Origin: VRUE01 sp035693025
Lineage (GTDB): Bacteria > Actinomycetota > Thermoleophilia > Solirubrobacterales > 70-9
Length of the DNA stretch: 64,000 nt
NCBI GenBank assembly: GCA_035693025.1
Contig: DASSHI010000001.1
Coordinates: 1 to 64,000, forward strand
Direction of reading: 5' to 3'
Every line of letters begins with the position of its first letter. Position 1 is the first letter of the stretch. Shown piece after piece: positions 1-8,299 of this stretch. The notes below the pieces were generated by a model. That model made no database searches and was not told where the DNA came from. It saw nothing but the letters and a program-made list of their open reading frames with translations. Position numbers and translations under genes: made by a program.

Positions 1-920
1 GCAACGAGGCTAGCGGCGTAGTCGAGGACGATGCGTGCCACCCTCGCCCGGCCGGCGGGACCCTCCATCAGGGTCGCCGTGGCCAGTGTGGGGATCTCGG
101 CCGGAGGTGGGTCGGGATCGCCCTCGTCGACAACCATCGCATCGATCAGCCCGGTGTACAGGGAGGCCACTCCCGTTGCCGTGGCGGGGCGGCCGAGAGC
201 GGTCAGGAAGCGCTTGGTCGGCCCCTTGACCACCTCGCCGGCGACGAAGGGGCTGACCGCGATTACCGGCGCCCCCGCGGAGGAGATCGCATCGCGCATG
301 CCCGGCACGGCGAGGATCGGGCCGATGCTGATCACGGGGTTGGAGGGGCCGATCACGATGGTCCCGGCCCCGCGCAGCGCCTCCAGCACCTCTGCGGTGG
401 GCTTGGCGCTCTCGATCCCCTCGAGCTCCACGCCGTGGACGTCGGGTTCCCCCCGATCGACGATCAGGTACTCCTGCAGCGTGCGCTTGCCCGCGGCGGT
501 GAGCACCTGCGTGCGGACCGGCATGTCGCACATCGGCAGCACCCGCGCCTGGACCCCGAGGCCACGGGCGATCTGCGCCTGGGCGTCGGTGGGCCGCCCA
601 CCCTCTTCGATGAACTGGCGACGGTACAGGCAGGCCGCGAGGTCGCGGTCGGAGAGGCCGAACCAGTCCGGCGCGCCGAGCGCGGTCATCCGCTCAAAGA
701 CGGTGAAGCTGTCATCGCGCAGTCCCCAGCCCCGCTCCTCGTCGATTTCGCCGCTGAGCCAGTAGGTGATGAGGTCGGGGTCGGGGGAGACGTGGACGCC
801 GAGCGTCTCGATGTCGTCGCCGGTGTTGGCGATCACGGTCAGCTCAGCGCCGATCTCCTCCTGCATGCCGGCGGCCAGCTTGGCGCCCCCGGTGCCGCCT
901 GCCAGCAGGGCGACCCTCAC
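1..920 (-). CDS. cofD: 2-phospho-L-lactate transferase CofD (3' end cut by window edge)
   Basis: CofD joins the lactyl phosphate moiety to the deazaflavin Fo, making the core of coenzyme F420 in the cytosol. The product begins VRVALLAGGTGGAKLAAG, the glycine-rich N-terminal signature of the family. It continues with VIANTGDD, a YRRQFIEEGGRPTDAQ stretch, and a VIGPSNPVISIGPIL block near residue 190, all typical of CofD. About 306 codons are visible, close to the usual length of 310-330, so only a few C-terminal codons should lie outside the window. The GTG start is chosen because it follows the npdG stop by three bases and begins exactly at the conserved N-terminus. It is the second gene of an npdG-cofD operon. 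Identification is firm. Confidence 0.93.
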   Translation of the reverse strand, partial: MRVALLAGGTGGAKLAAGMQEEIGAELTVIANTGDDIETLGVHVSPDPDLITYWLSGEIDEERGWGLRDDSFTVFERMTALGAPDWFGLSDRDLAACLYRRQFIEEGGRPTDAQAQIARGLGVQARVLPMCDMPVRTQVLTAAGKRTLQEYLIVDRGEPDVHGVELEGIESAKPTAEVLEALRGAGTIVIGPSNPVISIGPILAVPGMRDAISSAGAPVIAVSPFVAGEVVKGPTKRFLTALGRPATATGVASLYTGLIDAMVVDEGDPDPPPAEIPTLATATLMEGPAGRARVARIVLDYAASLV

Positions 921-923
921 GCG

Positions 924-1616
924 CTAGGCCCAGTGGTCGGCGTCTGGCAGGCCGGTGAGCCGGATCCCGGCGTGGGCCTTGTAGCGGCTGTTGACCGAGA
1001 TCAGCATCGGCGTCAGCTGCTCGACGATCCGCGCCATCTCCAGCGGGCCGGCGTTGACCGCGCGCAGGCCCGGAATGAGCTCGATCAGGCGCGCCACCCT
1101 CGCCTTGTCGGCCTTGCGATCTCCGCAGACGAGGACGTCCTCGCCCAGCTCGGCCTCGCTGTCGGAGAGCGTGGGGGCGCCGACCGTGTGCAGGGCGGCC
1201 ACGACCGTGACGCCCTCGGGGACCATCTCCTGGGCCTGCTGGGCGGCCGAGCCCTGCCAGACCCCAAGCGAGCGCGTCGCCTTGCCGCTGACGGCGGCCG
1301 CGAGGGGAACGGTGCAGTCGACCAGGATCTGCCCTGGTTGCAGCGCCTCGCGCAGGTTGTTGAGGTTCTCGGATTGAGCGCGAAAAGGAACGGTGAGGAA
1401 GACGATCTCCGCGCGTTTGGCGGCCTCCTCGTTGGGCAGGCCCTCGACCTCGGCCCCCGGGACCTTCTCGCGGATCTTCGCCGCCGCTTCTGAGGCGCGC
1501 TCCGCCGAGCGCGAGCCGAGCACGACTGGGGCGCCCGCCTGGGCCCAGCGCACGGCCAGGCCGGCGCCAAGCGCGCCGGTGCCGCCAATGATCGGTATCG
1601 GTGCAATCTCCGTCAT
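924..1616 (-). CDS. npdG: F420-dependent NADP oxidoreductase (NpdG/Fno)
   Basis: The enzyme moves hydride between reduced F420 and NADP in the cytosol. The 230-residue product starts MTEIAPIPIIGGTGALGAGL, with the dinucleotide-binding GGTGALG loop at residues 11-17. It continues with VVLGSRSAERA, a typical NADP-phosphate site after beta-2, and IVFLTVPFRAQ. The C-terminal half contains the VAALHTVGAPTLSD block found in archaeal and actinobacterial Fno proteins. It sits three bases upstream of cofD, so the two are almost certainly co-transcribed. The ATG at 1616 was chosen because it fits the Rossmann N-terminus. Its probable -10 element (TAGACT on the minus strand) overlaps the -10 of the divergent SDR gene. 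Identification is firm. Confidence 0.92.
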   Translation of the reverse strand: MTEIAPIPIIGGTGALGAGLAVRWAQAGAPVVLGSRSAERASEAAAKIREKVPGAEVEGLPNEEAAKRAEIVFLTVPFRAQSENLNNLREALQPGQILVDCTVPLAAAVSGKATRSLGVWQGSAAQQAQEMVPEGVTVVAALHTVGAPTLSDSEAELGEDVLVCGDRKADKARVARLIELIPGLRAVNAGPLEMARIVEQLTPMLISVNSRYKAHAGIRLTGLPDADHWA

Positions 1617-1626
1617 CGAGTGCGCC

Positions 1627-1636
1627 AGTCTATGCT
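1627..1636. promoter_or_regulatory. Overlapping divergent -10 elements
   Basis: Only 28 bases separate the starts of npdG and the SDR gene. TATGCT at 1631-1636 lies eight bases before the SDR ATG. On the other strand TAGACT (1632-1627) lies ten bases before the npdG ATG. The two hexamers share two base pairs, so the promoters probably exclude each other. Neither gene shows a Shine-Dalgarno sequence, which fits leaderless transcripts. This is inference from sequence only. Confidence 0.5.
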
Positions 1637-1644
1637 CACGCCCG

Positions 1645-2379
1645 ATGAGGCTGGAGGGACGAAAGGCACTGGTCACCGGAGGGGCCAGCGGGATCGGCGC
1701 GGCGATCGCCGCCCGGCTCTCCGCCGAGGGCGCCGAGGTATGGGTCGGCGACGTGAACGTGGAGGGTGCCGAGAAGGTGGCCGGTGAGATCGCCGGGCAC
1801 GCAATCGAGCTCGACGTCACAGACCTGCAGGCCGCCCAGGCCGCCGTGGATGCCGCCGGCACGCTCGACATCCTCGTCAACAACGCCGGCACCGATGAGT
1901 TCGGCTTCTTCACCTACACGACGCCCGAGCAGTGGCAGCGGGTGATCGCGGTCAACCTCGTCGGCGTGCTCAATTGCACCCACGCGGCGCTGCCGGCCAT
2001 GCAGGAGGCGGGCTACGGCCGCATCGTCAGCATCTCCTCGGAGGCGGGCCGGGTGGGGTCGAAGGGCTCTGCCGTCTACTCCGCCGCGAAGGGCGGCGTC
2101 ATCTCCTTCATGAAGGTGATCGCGCGCGAGAACGCCCGCTACGGGGTCACCGCAAACTCGATCGCCCCGGGACCGATCGAGACGCCGCTGCTGATGGGCG
2201 CCGCGGAGTTCGGCGAGATCGGCGAAAAACTGATCGAGAACATGAAAGAGGGCACGCAGATGAAGCGCCTCGGCCGGCCCGACGAGGTCGCCGCCGCGGT
2301 TGCCTTCCTCGCCTCCGACGACGCCACCTACGTGACCGGGGAGACCCTGGGCGTGAGCGGCGGCCTGGGCATGGTCTGA
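1645..2379 (+). CDS. Short-chain dehydrogenase/reductase (SDR)
   Basis: A classical NAD(P)-dependent SDR of 244 residues. TGGASGIG (residues about 11-18) binds the cofactor, NNAG is the structural motif after beta-4, and S-(x12)-YSAAK gives the catalytic Ser, Tyr and Lys. The C-terminus ends VTGETLGVSGGLGMV, the usual closing strand. The acidic residue after beta-2 (VGDVN) suggests NAD rather than NADP. Its overall pattern resembles the hydroxyacyl-CoA and BadH-like dehydrogenases, which fits the following thioesterase and HMG-CoA lyase genes, but the substrate cannot be read from sequence. The stop overlaps the next start (TGATG), so it is translationally coupled to the thioesterase gene. 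Confidence 0.88.
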   Translation: MRLEGRKALVTGGASGIGAAIAARLSAEGAEVWVGDVNVEGAEKVAGEIAGHAIELDVTDLQAAQAAVDAAGTLDILVNNAGTDEFGFFTYTTPEQWQRVIAVNLVGVLNCTHAALPAMQEAGYGRIVSISSEAGRVGSKGSAVYSAAKGGVISFMKVIARENARYGVTANSIAPGPIETPLLMGAAEFGEIGEKLIENMKEGTQMKRLGRPDEVAAAVAFLASDDATYVTGETLGVSGGLGMV

Positions 2380-2768
2380 TGGCCGAGCAGACGCAGGGCC
2401 TCGTGCCCGGGATCGAGCGCAGCGACGAGTTCACCGTCGCCGCCCCGCTGGTCACCGACGTCGGCGGCACGATCGGCGCCGGGGTGCTCTCGACTCCGGG
2501 GATGATCGGGATGATGGAGGGCAGCGCCTCGATGCTCGCCTTCGAGCACCTCCCCGAGGGACAGGCGACGGTCGGCTTCGAGGTCTGCATCAAGCACGTC
2601 GCCGCTGCGGCGGAGGGCGCCACCTGCCGGACCCGGGTGACGCTGCGCGAGGTCGTCGAAGCGCGCAAGCTGCGCTTCGACGTCGAAGTGAGCGAAGGCG
2701 AGCGGACGATCGGCGTCGGCACGCACGAGCGGCGCGTGGTCGGCCAGGCCGGCCCGCCGACGGCGTAG
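2379..2768 (+). CDS. FlK-like hotdog-fold thioesterase
   Basis: A 129-residue single hotdog domain. The sequence around VTDVGGTIGAGVLSTPGMIGMMEGSASMLA, with the E after GMM, and the later VGFEVCIKHV and GVGTHERRVV strands match the fluoroacetyl-CoA thioesterase (FlK) family, which hydrolyses short acyl-CoA thioesters. FlK itself is about 139 residues, so length fits. The ATG overlaps the preceding SDR stop by one base, and the next gene starts 11 bases downstream. Context suggests a role in clearing a short-chain acyl-CoA in the same pathway. True fluoroacetate resistance is not implied, because many actinobacterial members have other substrates. Confidence 0.75.
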   Translation: MAEQTQGLVPGIERSDEFTVAAPLVTDVGGTIGAGVLSTPGMIGMMEGSASMLAFEHLPEGQATVGFEVCIKHVAAAAEGATCRTRVTLREVVEARKLRFDVEVSEGERTIGVGTHERRVVGQAGPPTA

Positions 2769-2779
2769 CCTCGATTCGC

Positions 2780-3712
2780 ATGAGCGACCTGCCGAGCAGC
2801 GTCCGCATTCGCGAGGTCGGGCCGCGCGACGGCTTCCAGAACGAGCCCGAGACGATCCCGACCGCGGAGAAGGTGCGCCTGATCGACCTGCTCTCGGCGA
2901 GCGGGCTGAAGCGGCTGGAGGTGACCTCGTTCGTGCGGCCCGACGTGATTCCGCAGCTCTCCGACGCGGAGGAGGTGCTGGCGGCGGTGCAGCGGCGCGA
3001 GGGCGTCTCCTTCTCGGTGCTGATCCCCAACCAGCGGGGCCTCGAGCGGGCGCTGGGCCTGCGCGAGCGCTTCGACGAGATCAACGTCTTCGTCTCCGCC
3101 TCGGAGACCCACAACCGCAAGAACGTCAACAGCTCGATCGAGGACTCGCTGGCGGGGTTGGAGCGGACGCTGGCGACGGCGGGCGAGGCCGGGCTGCGAC
3201 GCGAGGGGGTGATCTCGACGTCCTTCGGCTGCCCCTACGAGGGCGAGGTGCCGCCCGAGCGGGTCTTCGCGATCGCCGAGCGGCTCGCCGCCGCGGGCTG
3301 CGCCGAGATCGGCTTCGGCGACACGACCGGGATGGCCAACCCCGTCCAGGTCGGCGAGTTCTTCGCCGCCGCGCGGGAGAGGCTCGACGGGGTCGAGCTG
3401 ACCGCGCACTTCCACAACACCCGCGGCCAGGGGCTGGCCAACGTGCTGGCCGCGCTGGAGCAGGGCATCGAGTCCTTCGAGTCGAGCTTCGGCGAGCTCG
3501 GCGGCTGCCCGGTGCCGCCGGGGGCGACCGGCAACGTCGCGACCGAGGACGTGGTCTCGATGCTGCACGAGATGGGCGTCGAAACCGGGGTCGAGCTGCC
3601 GCGCCTGATCGAGGCCGCCCGCGCCGCGCAGGCGGTGCTCAGGCGCCCGCTCGGCGCCCACGTGCTCACCGCAGGCCCGGTCGATTGGCATCGCGGGCAG
3701 GGAACGATGTGA
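2780..3712 (+). CDS. mvaB: Hydroxymethylglutaryl-CoA lyase
   Basis: HMG-CoA lyase cleaves HMG-CoA to acetyl-CoA and acetoacetate, the last step of leucine breakdown. The 310-residue protein shows REVGPRDGFQNE at the N-terminus, holding the catalytic Arg and the metal-binding Asp. LEVTSFVRPDVIPQLSDA follows, and ELTAHFHNTRGQGLANV holds the metal-binding His pair. The active-site cysteine loop reads GELGGCPVPPGATGNVATED. All family landmarks and the usual length are present. A TAGCCT hexamer overlapping the previous stop codon, eight bases before the ATG, could be an internal leaderless promoter. The neighbouring carboxylase beta subunit and acetoacetyl-CoA synthetase fit a leucine/ketone-body module. 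Confidence 0.93.
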   Translation: MSDLPSSVRIREVGPRDGFQNEPETIPTAEKVRLIDLLSASGLKRLEVTSFVRPDVIPQLSDAEEVLAAVQRREGVSFSVLIPNQRGLERALGLRERFDEINVFVSASETHNRKNVNSSIEDSLAGLERTLATAGEAGLRREGVISTSFGCPYEGEVPPERVFAIAERLAAAGCAEIGFGDTTGMANPVQVGEFFAAARERLDGVELTAHFHNTRGQGLANVLAALEQGIESFESSFGELGGCPVPPGATGNVATEDVVSMLHEMGVETGVELPRLIEAARAAQAVLRRPLGAHVLTAGPVDWHRGQGTM

Positions 3713-3758
3713 CGTATCCGACTTTGACCCACCTCTAGTGGGGTGAAAGTCGGATACG
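3713..3758. repeat. Long intergenic hairpin (13-bp perfect arms)
   Basis: CGTATCCGACTTT at 3713-3725 is the exact reverse complement of AAAGTCGGATACG at 3746-3758. The stem continues inward as ACCCAC paired with GTGGGGT. It begins directly at the mvaB stop codon and ends about 30 bases before the carboxylase start. There is no T-run, so it is not a canonical intrinsic terminator. It may be an mRNA-stabilising structure, a protein-binding palindrome or a member of a repeat family. Confidence 0.75.
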
Positions 3759-3789
3759 CGAACGGGCGTCTGCCAAATAGGCTGCCGCC

Positions 3790-5310
3790 GTGAGCGAGTT
3801 CGAGCAGGCACTGGAGGCGGCGCTGGCCGGTGGGCCGCAGCGCCACCACGAGAAGACCCGGGAGCAGGGCAAGCTGCCGGTGCGCGAGCGCGTCGCCCGC
3901 CTGGTCGACGCGGGCTCCTTCGTCGAGGAGGCGCTGTTGGCGAACTGGAACGAGGAGGGGCTCGGCGCCGACGGCGTCGTCACCGGCCTGGCGGAGATCG
4001 ACGGGCGCCGCGTCGTCCTGATGGCCAACGACCCGACCGTGAAGGCGGGCTCATGGGGGCCGAAGACGGTGGAGAAGATCCTCCGCATCCAGGAGCGGGC
4101 GCTCTCGCTGCAGGTGCCGATGGTCTACCTGGTCGACTCGGCGGGGGCGCGGATCACCGACCAGGTGCAGATGTTCCCGGGGCGGCGCGGCGCCGGGCGG
4201 ATCTTCCACAACGAGGTGCGCCTCTCCGGACAGGTGCCACAGGTCTGCCTGCTATTCGGGCCGAGCGCCGCCGGCGGCGCCTACATCCCGGCCTTCTGCG
4301 ACGTCGTGATCATGCGCGAGGGCAATGCCTCGATGTATCTGGGCTCGCCGCGGATGGCGGAGATGGTGATCGGCGAGAAGGTCACGCTGGATGAGATGGG
4401 CGGGGCCAAGATGCACACCGGCGTCTCGGGCTGCGGCCACTTCCTGGTCAAGTCCGACGAGGAGGCGATCGACCTCGCCAGGCGCTATCTCGGCTACATG
4501 CCGGGCAATTGGCGCGAGGCGCCACCTGCGGCCGATGCCGTTGCACCCGCCTCGGAGGCGGCGATCGAGGAGATCGTCCCGGCCGATGAGAACCGGCCCT
4601 TCGACATGCGCGAGCTGCTCGACGTCCTGCTCGACGCAGATTCGCTGCTGGAAGTCCACAAGCGCTGGGCGAAAGAGCTGATCGTCGGCTACGGCCGGCT
4701 CGACGGCCGCGTCGTCGGCGTCGTCGCCAACCAGCCGCGCCAGAAGGGCGGCGTGCTCTTCGTCGACTCGGCCGACAAGGCGGCACGCTTCATCCAGACC
4801 TGCAACGCCTTCAACGTGCCGCTGCTCTTCCTCGCCGACGTGCCCGGCTTCATGATCGGCACCGCGGTCGAGCGCCAGGGGATCATCCGCCACGGCGCGA
4901 AGATGATCAGCGCCGTCTCCGAAGCGACCGTGCCCAAGCTCAGCGTCATCGTCCGCAAGGCCTACGGCGCCGGCCTCTACGCGATGGCCGGCCCGGCCTT
5001 CGAGCCCGACTGCTGCATCGCCCTGCCCAGCGCCTCGATCGCCGTGATGGGGCCGGAGGCCGCGATCAACGCCGTCTTCTACAACCAGATCCAGAGGATC
5101 GAGAACGAGGCCGAGAGGGCCGAGTTCGTCGCCCGCAAACGCGAGGAGTACGCGGCCGACATCGACATCCTCCACCTCGCCTCGGAGCTGGTCGTCGACG
5201 CGGTCGTCGAGCCCGGGGATCTGCGCGGGGAGATCGTTCGGCGCTTCGCCTACGCCACGAGCAAGGACCGCGCCTTCGCCGCTCGCCGCAACCCGGTCAC
5301 GCCCGCATAG
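3790..5310 (+). CDS. Acyl-CoA carboxylase carboxyltransferase (beta) subunit
   Basis: The carboxyltransferase half of a biotin-dependent acyl-CoA carboxylase, moving CO2 from carboxybiotin to an acyl-CoA. The 506-residue protein has the N-terminal crotonase-like half with VDSAGARITDQ and a GPSAAGGAYIPAFCD oxyanion region. The C-terminal half has QPRQKGGVLFVDSADKAARFIQTCNAF, LFLADVPGFMIGT and RKAYGAGLYAMAGPAF. The pattern matches methylcrotonyl- or propionyl-CoA carboxylase beta subunits. Next to HMG-CoA lyase, a methylcrotonyl-CoA role is the best guess. No biotin carboxylase or biotin carrier gene is visible here. The GTG start is supported by TAGGCT six bases upstream and the conserved N-terminal helix. 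The last 14 bases overlap the tail of the convergent acetoacetyl-CoA synthetase gene. Confidence 0.9.
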   Translation: MSEFEQALEAALAGGPQRHHEKTREQGKLPVRERVARLVDAGSFVEEALLANWNEEGLGADGVVTGLAEIDGRRVVLMANDPTVKAGSWGPKTVEKILRIQERALSLQVPMVYLVDSAGARITDQVQMFPGRRGAGRIFHNEVRLSGQVPQVCLLFGPSAAGGAYIPAFCDVVIMREGNASMYLGSPRMAEMVIGEKVTLDEMGGAKMHTGVSGCGHFLVKSDEEAIDLARRYLGYMPGNWREAPPAADAVAPASEAAIEEIVPADENRPFDMRELLDVLLDADSLLEVHKRWAKELIVGYGRLDGRVVGVVANQPRQKGGVLFVDSADKAARFIQTCNAFNVPLLFLADVPGFMIGTAVERQGIIRHGAKMISAVSEATVPKLSVIVRKAYGAGLYAMAGPAFEPDCCIALPSASIAVMGPEAAINAVFYNQIQRIENEAERAEFVARKREEYAADIDILHLASELVVDAVVEPGDLRGEIVRRFAYATSKDRAFAARRNPVTPA

Positions 5311-7276
5311 ACGCGGCCAGCTGCGTGAAGTAGTCGAGCGCTGCGGGGTTGGCCAGCGAGTCGCGGCTGGCCGCCTTCTCGGGGGGCGTACCCATCAAGA
5401 TTCGCTTGACGGGGACCTCGAGCACCTTGCCGCTCAGCGTGCGGGGAACCTCGGCGATCGCGTAGACCTCGTCGGGGACGTGGCGCGGCGAGCACTGTTC
5501 GCGCACCCGCTTGGCGATCTCGCGGCGCAGCTCGTCGTCCAGCTCGGCCCCCTCGCGGAGGACGACGAAGAGCGGCATCCAGTTCTCGGCGCCGGAGCGG
5601 GGCACATCGACGACGAGGGCGTCGACGATCGCGTCGATGCCGAGCACGGCACGGTAGATCTCGCTCGTGCCCATGCGGATGCCGGAGCGGTTGATCGTCG
5701 AGTCCGAGCGGCCGTAGATCACCGCCGTGCCGCGCGAGGTGATTTCGATCCAGTCGCCGTGGCGCCAGACGCCGGGGAACCGCTCGAAGTAGGCCTCGGC
5801 GTAGCGGCTGCCGTCCTCGTCGCCCCAGAAGCGGATCGGCATCGAGGGCATCGGCTCGGTGACGACGAGCTCGCCGACTTCGTCGATCACGGGGTTGCCC
5901 TCTTCGTCCCAGGCCTCGACCGCGGCGCCCAGCGCCCGCGCCTGCAGCTCGCCGCGGTAGACCGGCAGCAGCGGCGTGCCGCCGACGAAGGCGGTGCAAA
6001 GGTCGGTGCCGCCGCTGGTCGAGAAGAGCCAGGTGTCTGCACCGAGCTGCTCGTAGATCCAGTCGAAGCCCTCGGGGGCGAGCGGCGAGCCGGTCGAGCC
6101 GACCGCCTGCAGGCAGCTGAGGTCGCGGCCGGAGCCGGGCTCGACGGCGGCCTTCATGCAGGCGGCGATGTAGGAGGCGCTGGTGCCGAACGTCGTCACC
6201 CGGGCCTGCGCCGCCAGCTCCCAGAGGACACTCATGTCGGGGTAGCCCGGGTTGCCGTCGTAGAGGACGATCGCGGCCCGGGTCAGCAGGCCCGAGACGA
6301 GGAAGTTCCACATCATCCAGCCGGTCGTGGTGAACCAGAAGAGGCGATCGCCGGAGTGGGCGTCGACGTGCAGGTGAAGCTTCTTCAGGTGCTCGAGCAG
6401 GATGCCGCCCTGGCCCTGGACGATCGCCTTCGGCAGGCCCGTGGTGCCGGAGGAGTAGAGGACCCAGAGCGGGTGGTCGAAGGGGACGCGCTCGAAAGCG
6501 AGCTCGGCACCTTGGCCGGCGGCGAGCAGCCGCCCCCAGGTCGTCGCGTCGCGCAGAGCGGAGAGGTCGGGATCGGGGTCGAGGTAGGGGAGGACGACCG
6601 TGCGCGCCAGGCTCGGCATCGCCGCCTGCAGCTCGGCCACGGTCTCGCGGCGGTCGAAGTCCTTGCCGCCGTAGCGGTAGCCGTCGACCGCAAAGAGGAC
6701 CTTGGGCTCGATCTGGGCGAAGCGGTCGATCACGCTGGCCGGCCCGAAGTCGGGCGAGCAGCTCGACCAGACGGCGCCGATCGAGGCGCTGGCGAGGAAG
6801 GCGACGATCGCCTCCGGGATGTTCGGCAGGTAGGCGACGACCCGGTCGCCCGGCCCGACCCCGAGCTCGCGCAGGCCCGCGGCCGCGGCGGCCACCTGAG
6901 CGCGCAGCTCGCCCCAGCTCAGCTCGCCGAGCTCGCGCAGCTCCGAGGCGTGCAGGATCGCCGTCTCGGCATCGTCCTTGCCGGCGAAGAGGTGCTCCGC
7001 GTAGTTCAGCCGGGTGCCGGCGAACCACTCGGCGCCCGGCATCTCGCGGCTGCCGAGCACCTGGTCGTAGCCGCCGTCGGCCTTTACCTCGAAGAAGTCC
7101 CAGATCGAGGACCAGAAGCCCTCCAGGTCGTCGACCGACCAGCGCCAGAGGTCGTCGTAGCCGTCGAGCTCGAGCCCCCGGTCGGCGGCCAGCCAGCGCA
7201 TGTACTCGGTCATCCGCGCCTGCTCGACCAGCTCGGCGGGCGGCTCCCAGAGTTTCTCGGGCGGCGCGACGGTCAC
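5297..7276 (-). CDS. Acetoacetyl-CoA synthetase
   Basis: This ANL-superfamily ligase activates acetoacetate to acetoacetyl-CoA with ATP. The 659-residue length is usual for AacS and longer than ordinary acyl-CoA ligases. The N-terminal cap reads WSVDDLEGFWSSIWDFFEV. The P-loop is VLYSSGTTGLPKAI, and FSTSGGTDLCTAFVGG is the characteristic AacS motif in place of the YGxTE motif. The C-terminal domain carries YGRSDSTINRSGIRMGTSEIY and the catalytic lysine in RTLSGKVLEVPVK. It starts with GTG inside the stop of the upstream hydrolase (GTGA overlap), so the two form an operon. Together with HMG-CoA lyase across the convergent junction it completes a leucine/ketone-body route to acetoacetyl-CoA. 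Confidence 0.92.
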   Translation of the reverse strand: MTVAPPEKLWEPPAELVEQARMTEYMRWLAADRGLELDGYDDLWRWSVDDLEGFWSSIWDFFEVKADGGYDQVLGSREMPGAEWFAGTRLNYAEHLFAGKDDAETAILHASELRELGELSWGELRAQVAAAAAGLRELGVGPGDRVVAYLPNIPEAIVAFLASASIGAVWSSCSPDFGPASVIDRFAQIEPKVLFAVDGYRYGGKDFDRRETVAELQAAMPSLARTVVLPYLDPDPDLSALRDATTWGRLLAAGQGAELAFERVPFDHPLWVLYSSGTTGLPKAIVQGQGGILLEHLKKLHLHVDAHSGDRLFWFTTTGWMMWNFLVSGLLTRAAIVLYDGNPGYPDMSVLWELAAQARVTTFGTSASYIAACMKAAVEPGSGRDLSCLQAVGSTGSPLAPEGFDWIYEQLGADTWLFSTSGGTDLCTAFVGGTPLLPVYRGELQARALGAAVEAWDEEGNPVIDEVGELVVTEPMPSMPIRFWGDEDGSRYAEAYFERFPGVWRHGDWIEITSRGTAVIYGRSDSTINRSGIRMGTSEIYRAVLGIDAIVDALVVDVPRSGAENWMPLFVVLREGAELDDELRREIAKRVREQCSPRHVPDEVYAIAEVPRTLSGKVLEVPVKRILMGTPPEKAASRDSLANPAALDYFTQLAASMRA

Positions 7277-8112
7277 GTGGCCGTGGGCGCCGCGCTCGCC
7301 CGCGCCTGCTCGCGCTCCAGCTCGTGCGGGTCGTGCGAGCAGACGAGAGTGACCTCGTCGCCGTGGCGGGCGGCCAGCTCGCGCAGACGCTCCTGGTTGG
7401 CCTTGCGCGCCGCGTTGTCGGCTGCGTTGAGGTTCTGGAAGAAGCGCAGGCCCGGCGGGCAGCTGGGGGGCGTTTGCACCTCGCCGTGGTTGAAGTAGGC
7501 GTCGCCGCAGTGCAACAGCCAGCCCTCCTCGGTCCGCAGCGCGACCCCGGTGTGGCCACGCGAGTGGCCGAAGAGGGGGATCAGCACGATCTCGGCCTCG
7601 CTGCCGGGCAGGATGCGGACGCTCTCGAAGCCGAGCCATTCGTCGCCGCCGGGGTCGTGGCGGACCCAGCGCGGGCCGTGCCTCCAGTGGGCTTCGGGGT
7701 AGCGCAGCTTGTCTTTGAGCGCGGGGTGGAGCGCGGCGTCGAGCTCGGTCGAGTGGACGTGGACCTCGGCGTCGGGGAAGTCCGGCAGGCCGCCCGAGTG
7801 ATCTGGGTCGAGGTGCGTGGCGACGACATGGCGCACGTCGGAGGCGGAGAAGCCGAGGCCCTCGAGCTGCTTCAGCGCGGTCGTCTCGATTCTCGGTTCG
7901 GCGTTCATCAGGCCGAATACGGCTCCGAGCCGGCGCGGGTTGCGGGCGTCGTCGATGCCGAAGCCGGTGTCGACCAGGACGAGCCCGTCGCCGCTCTCGA
8001 TCGCCAGGCAGTGGCAGACGATCCGGCCCTTCTCTAAGAAGCCGCCGTCGCCGTTGATCATGCGCCTCCCGTGGGGGCACAGCGACCCGCAGTTGAGGTG
8101 GTGGACCCTCAT
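7273..8112 (-). CDS. Metallo-beta-lactamase-fold hydrolase (lactonase-like)
   Basis: A 279-residue metallo-beta-lactamase-fold protein related to AHL lactonases. The zinc motif is HLDPDHSGG near the middle, followed by PLFGHSRGHTGVAL, HCGDAYF (bridging Asp) and CSHDPHE near the C-terminus. The N-terminus MRVHHLNCGSLCPHGRR was chosen as start because an ATG precedes the first conserved strand. The upstream in-frame residues fall in a repeated palindrome. It is co-transcribed with acetoacetyl-CoA synthetase through a GTGA overlap. The substrate is unknown: homologues include lactonases, glyoxalase-II-like enzymes and thioester hydrolases. A second family member lies at 10067-10795. Confidence 0.82.
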   Translation of the reverse strand: MRVHHLNCGSLCPHGRRMINGDGGFLEKGRIVCHCLAIESGDGLVLVDTGFGIDDARNPRRLGAVFGLMNAEPRIETTALKQLEGLGFSASDVRHVVATHLDPDHSGGLPDFPDAEVHVHSTELDAALHPALKDKLRYPEAHWRHGPRWVRHDPGGDEWLGFESVRILPGSEAEIVLIPLFGHSRGHTGVALRTEEGWLLHCGDAYFNHGEVQTPPSCPPGLRFFQNLNAADNAARKANQERLRELAARHGDEVTLVCSHDPHELEREQARASAAPTAT

Positions 8113-8144
8113 CTCGCGGCGCAGTCTAGCCGCGAACCCCCGAA

Positions 8145-8191
8145 GCGCCGTAGAGGTTTGGTGCGGTATGCGGGCCAAACCTCTACGGCGC
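8145..8191. repeat. Dispersed palindrome, copy 1
   Basis: GCGCCGTAGAGGTTTG at 8145-8160 and CAAACCTCTACGGCGC at 8176-8191 are exact reverse complements, with a 15-base loop whose outer bases can also pair. The same arms occur at 12358-12402 and 34753-34797. Here the element lies in a divergent gap, upstream of both the hydrolase gene (minus) and tRNA-Leu (plus), so it is not simply a transcription terminator. Confidence 0.85.
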
Positions 8192-8214
8192 TCTCGGTCT
8201 ATCGTTCGGCGCGC

Positions 8215-8299
8215 GCCGGAGTGGCGGAATTGGCATACGCGATCGATTCAAAATCGATTGCCCTTTACGGGCTTGTGGGTTCGAGTCCCACCTCCGGCA
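8215..8299 (+). tRNA. tRNA-Leu (anticodon CAA)
   Basis: An 85-nucleotide class II tRNA. The acceptor arms GCCGGAG and CTCCGGC pair fully, with discriminator A. The anticodon arm ATCGA-TTCAAAA-TCGAT gives CAA, reading UUG. A long variable arm (GCCC...GGGC) and a GTGGG/CCCAC T stem with TTCGAGT are present. CCA is not encoded. Confidence 0.95.

Noticed and set aside
1085..1606. Long shadow frames inside npdG and throughout the GC-rich genes as overlapping genes
   Set aside because: They are the arginine/alanine-rich antisense or shifted frames expected at this GC content, with no domain or ribosome binding site of their own.
2379..2768. Fluoroacetate resistance (flK) together with the haloalkane dehalogenase as an organohalogen island
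   Set aside because: The two genes are 35 kb apart, in separate operons, and FlK-like thioesterases are widespread in acyl-CoA pathways without halogen.
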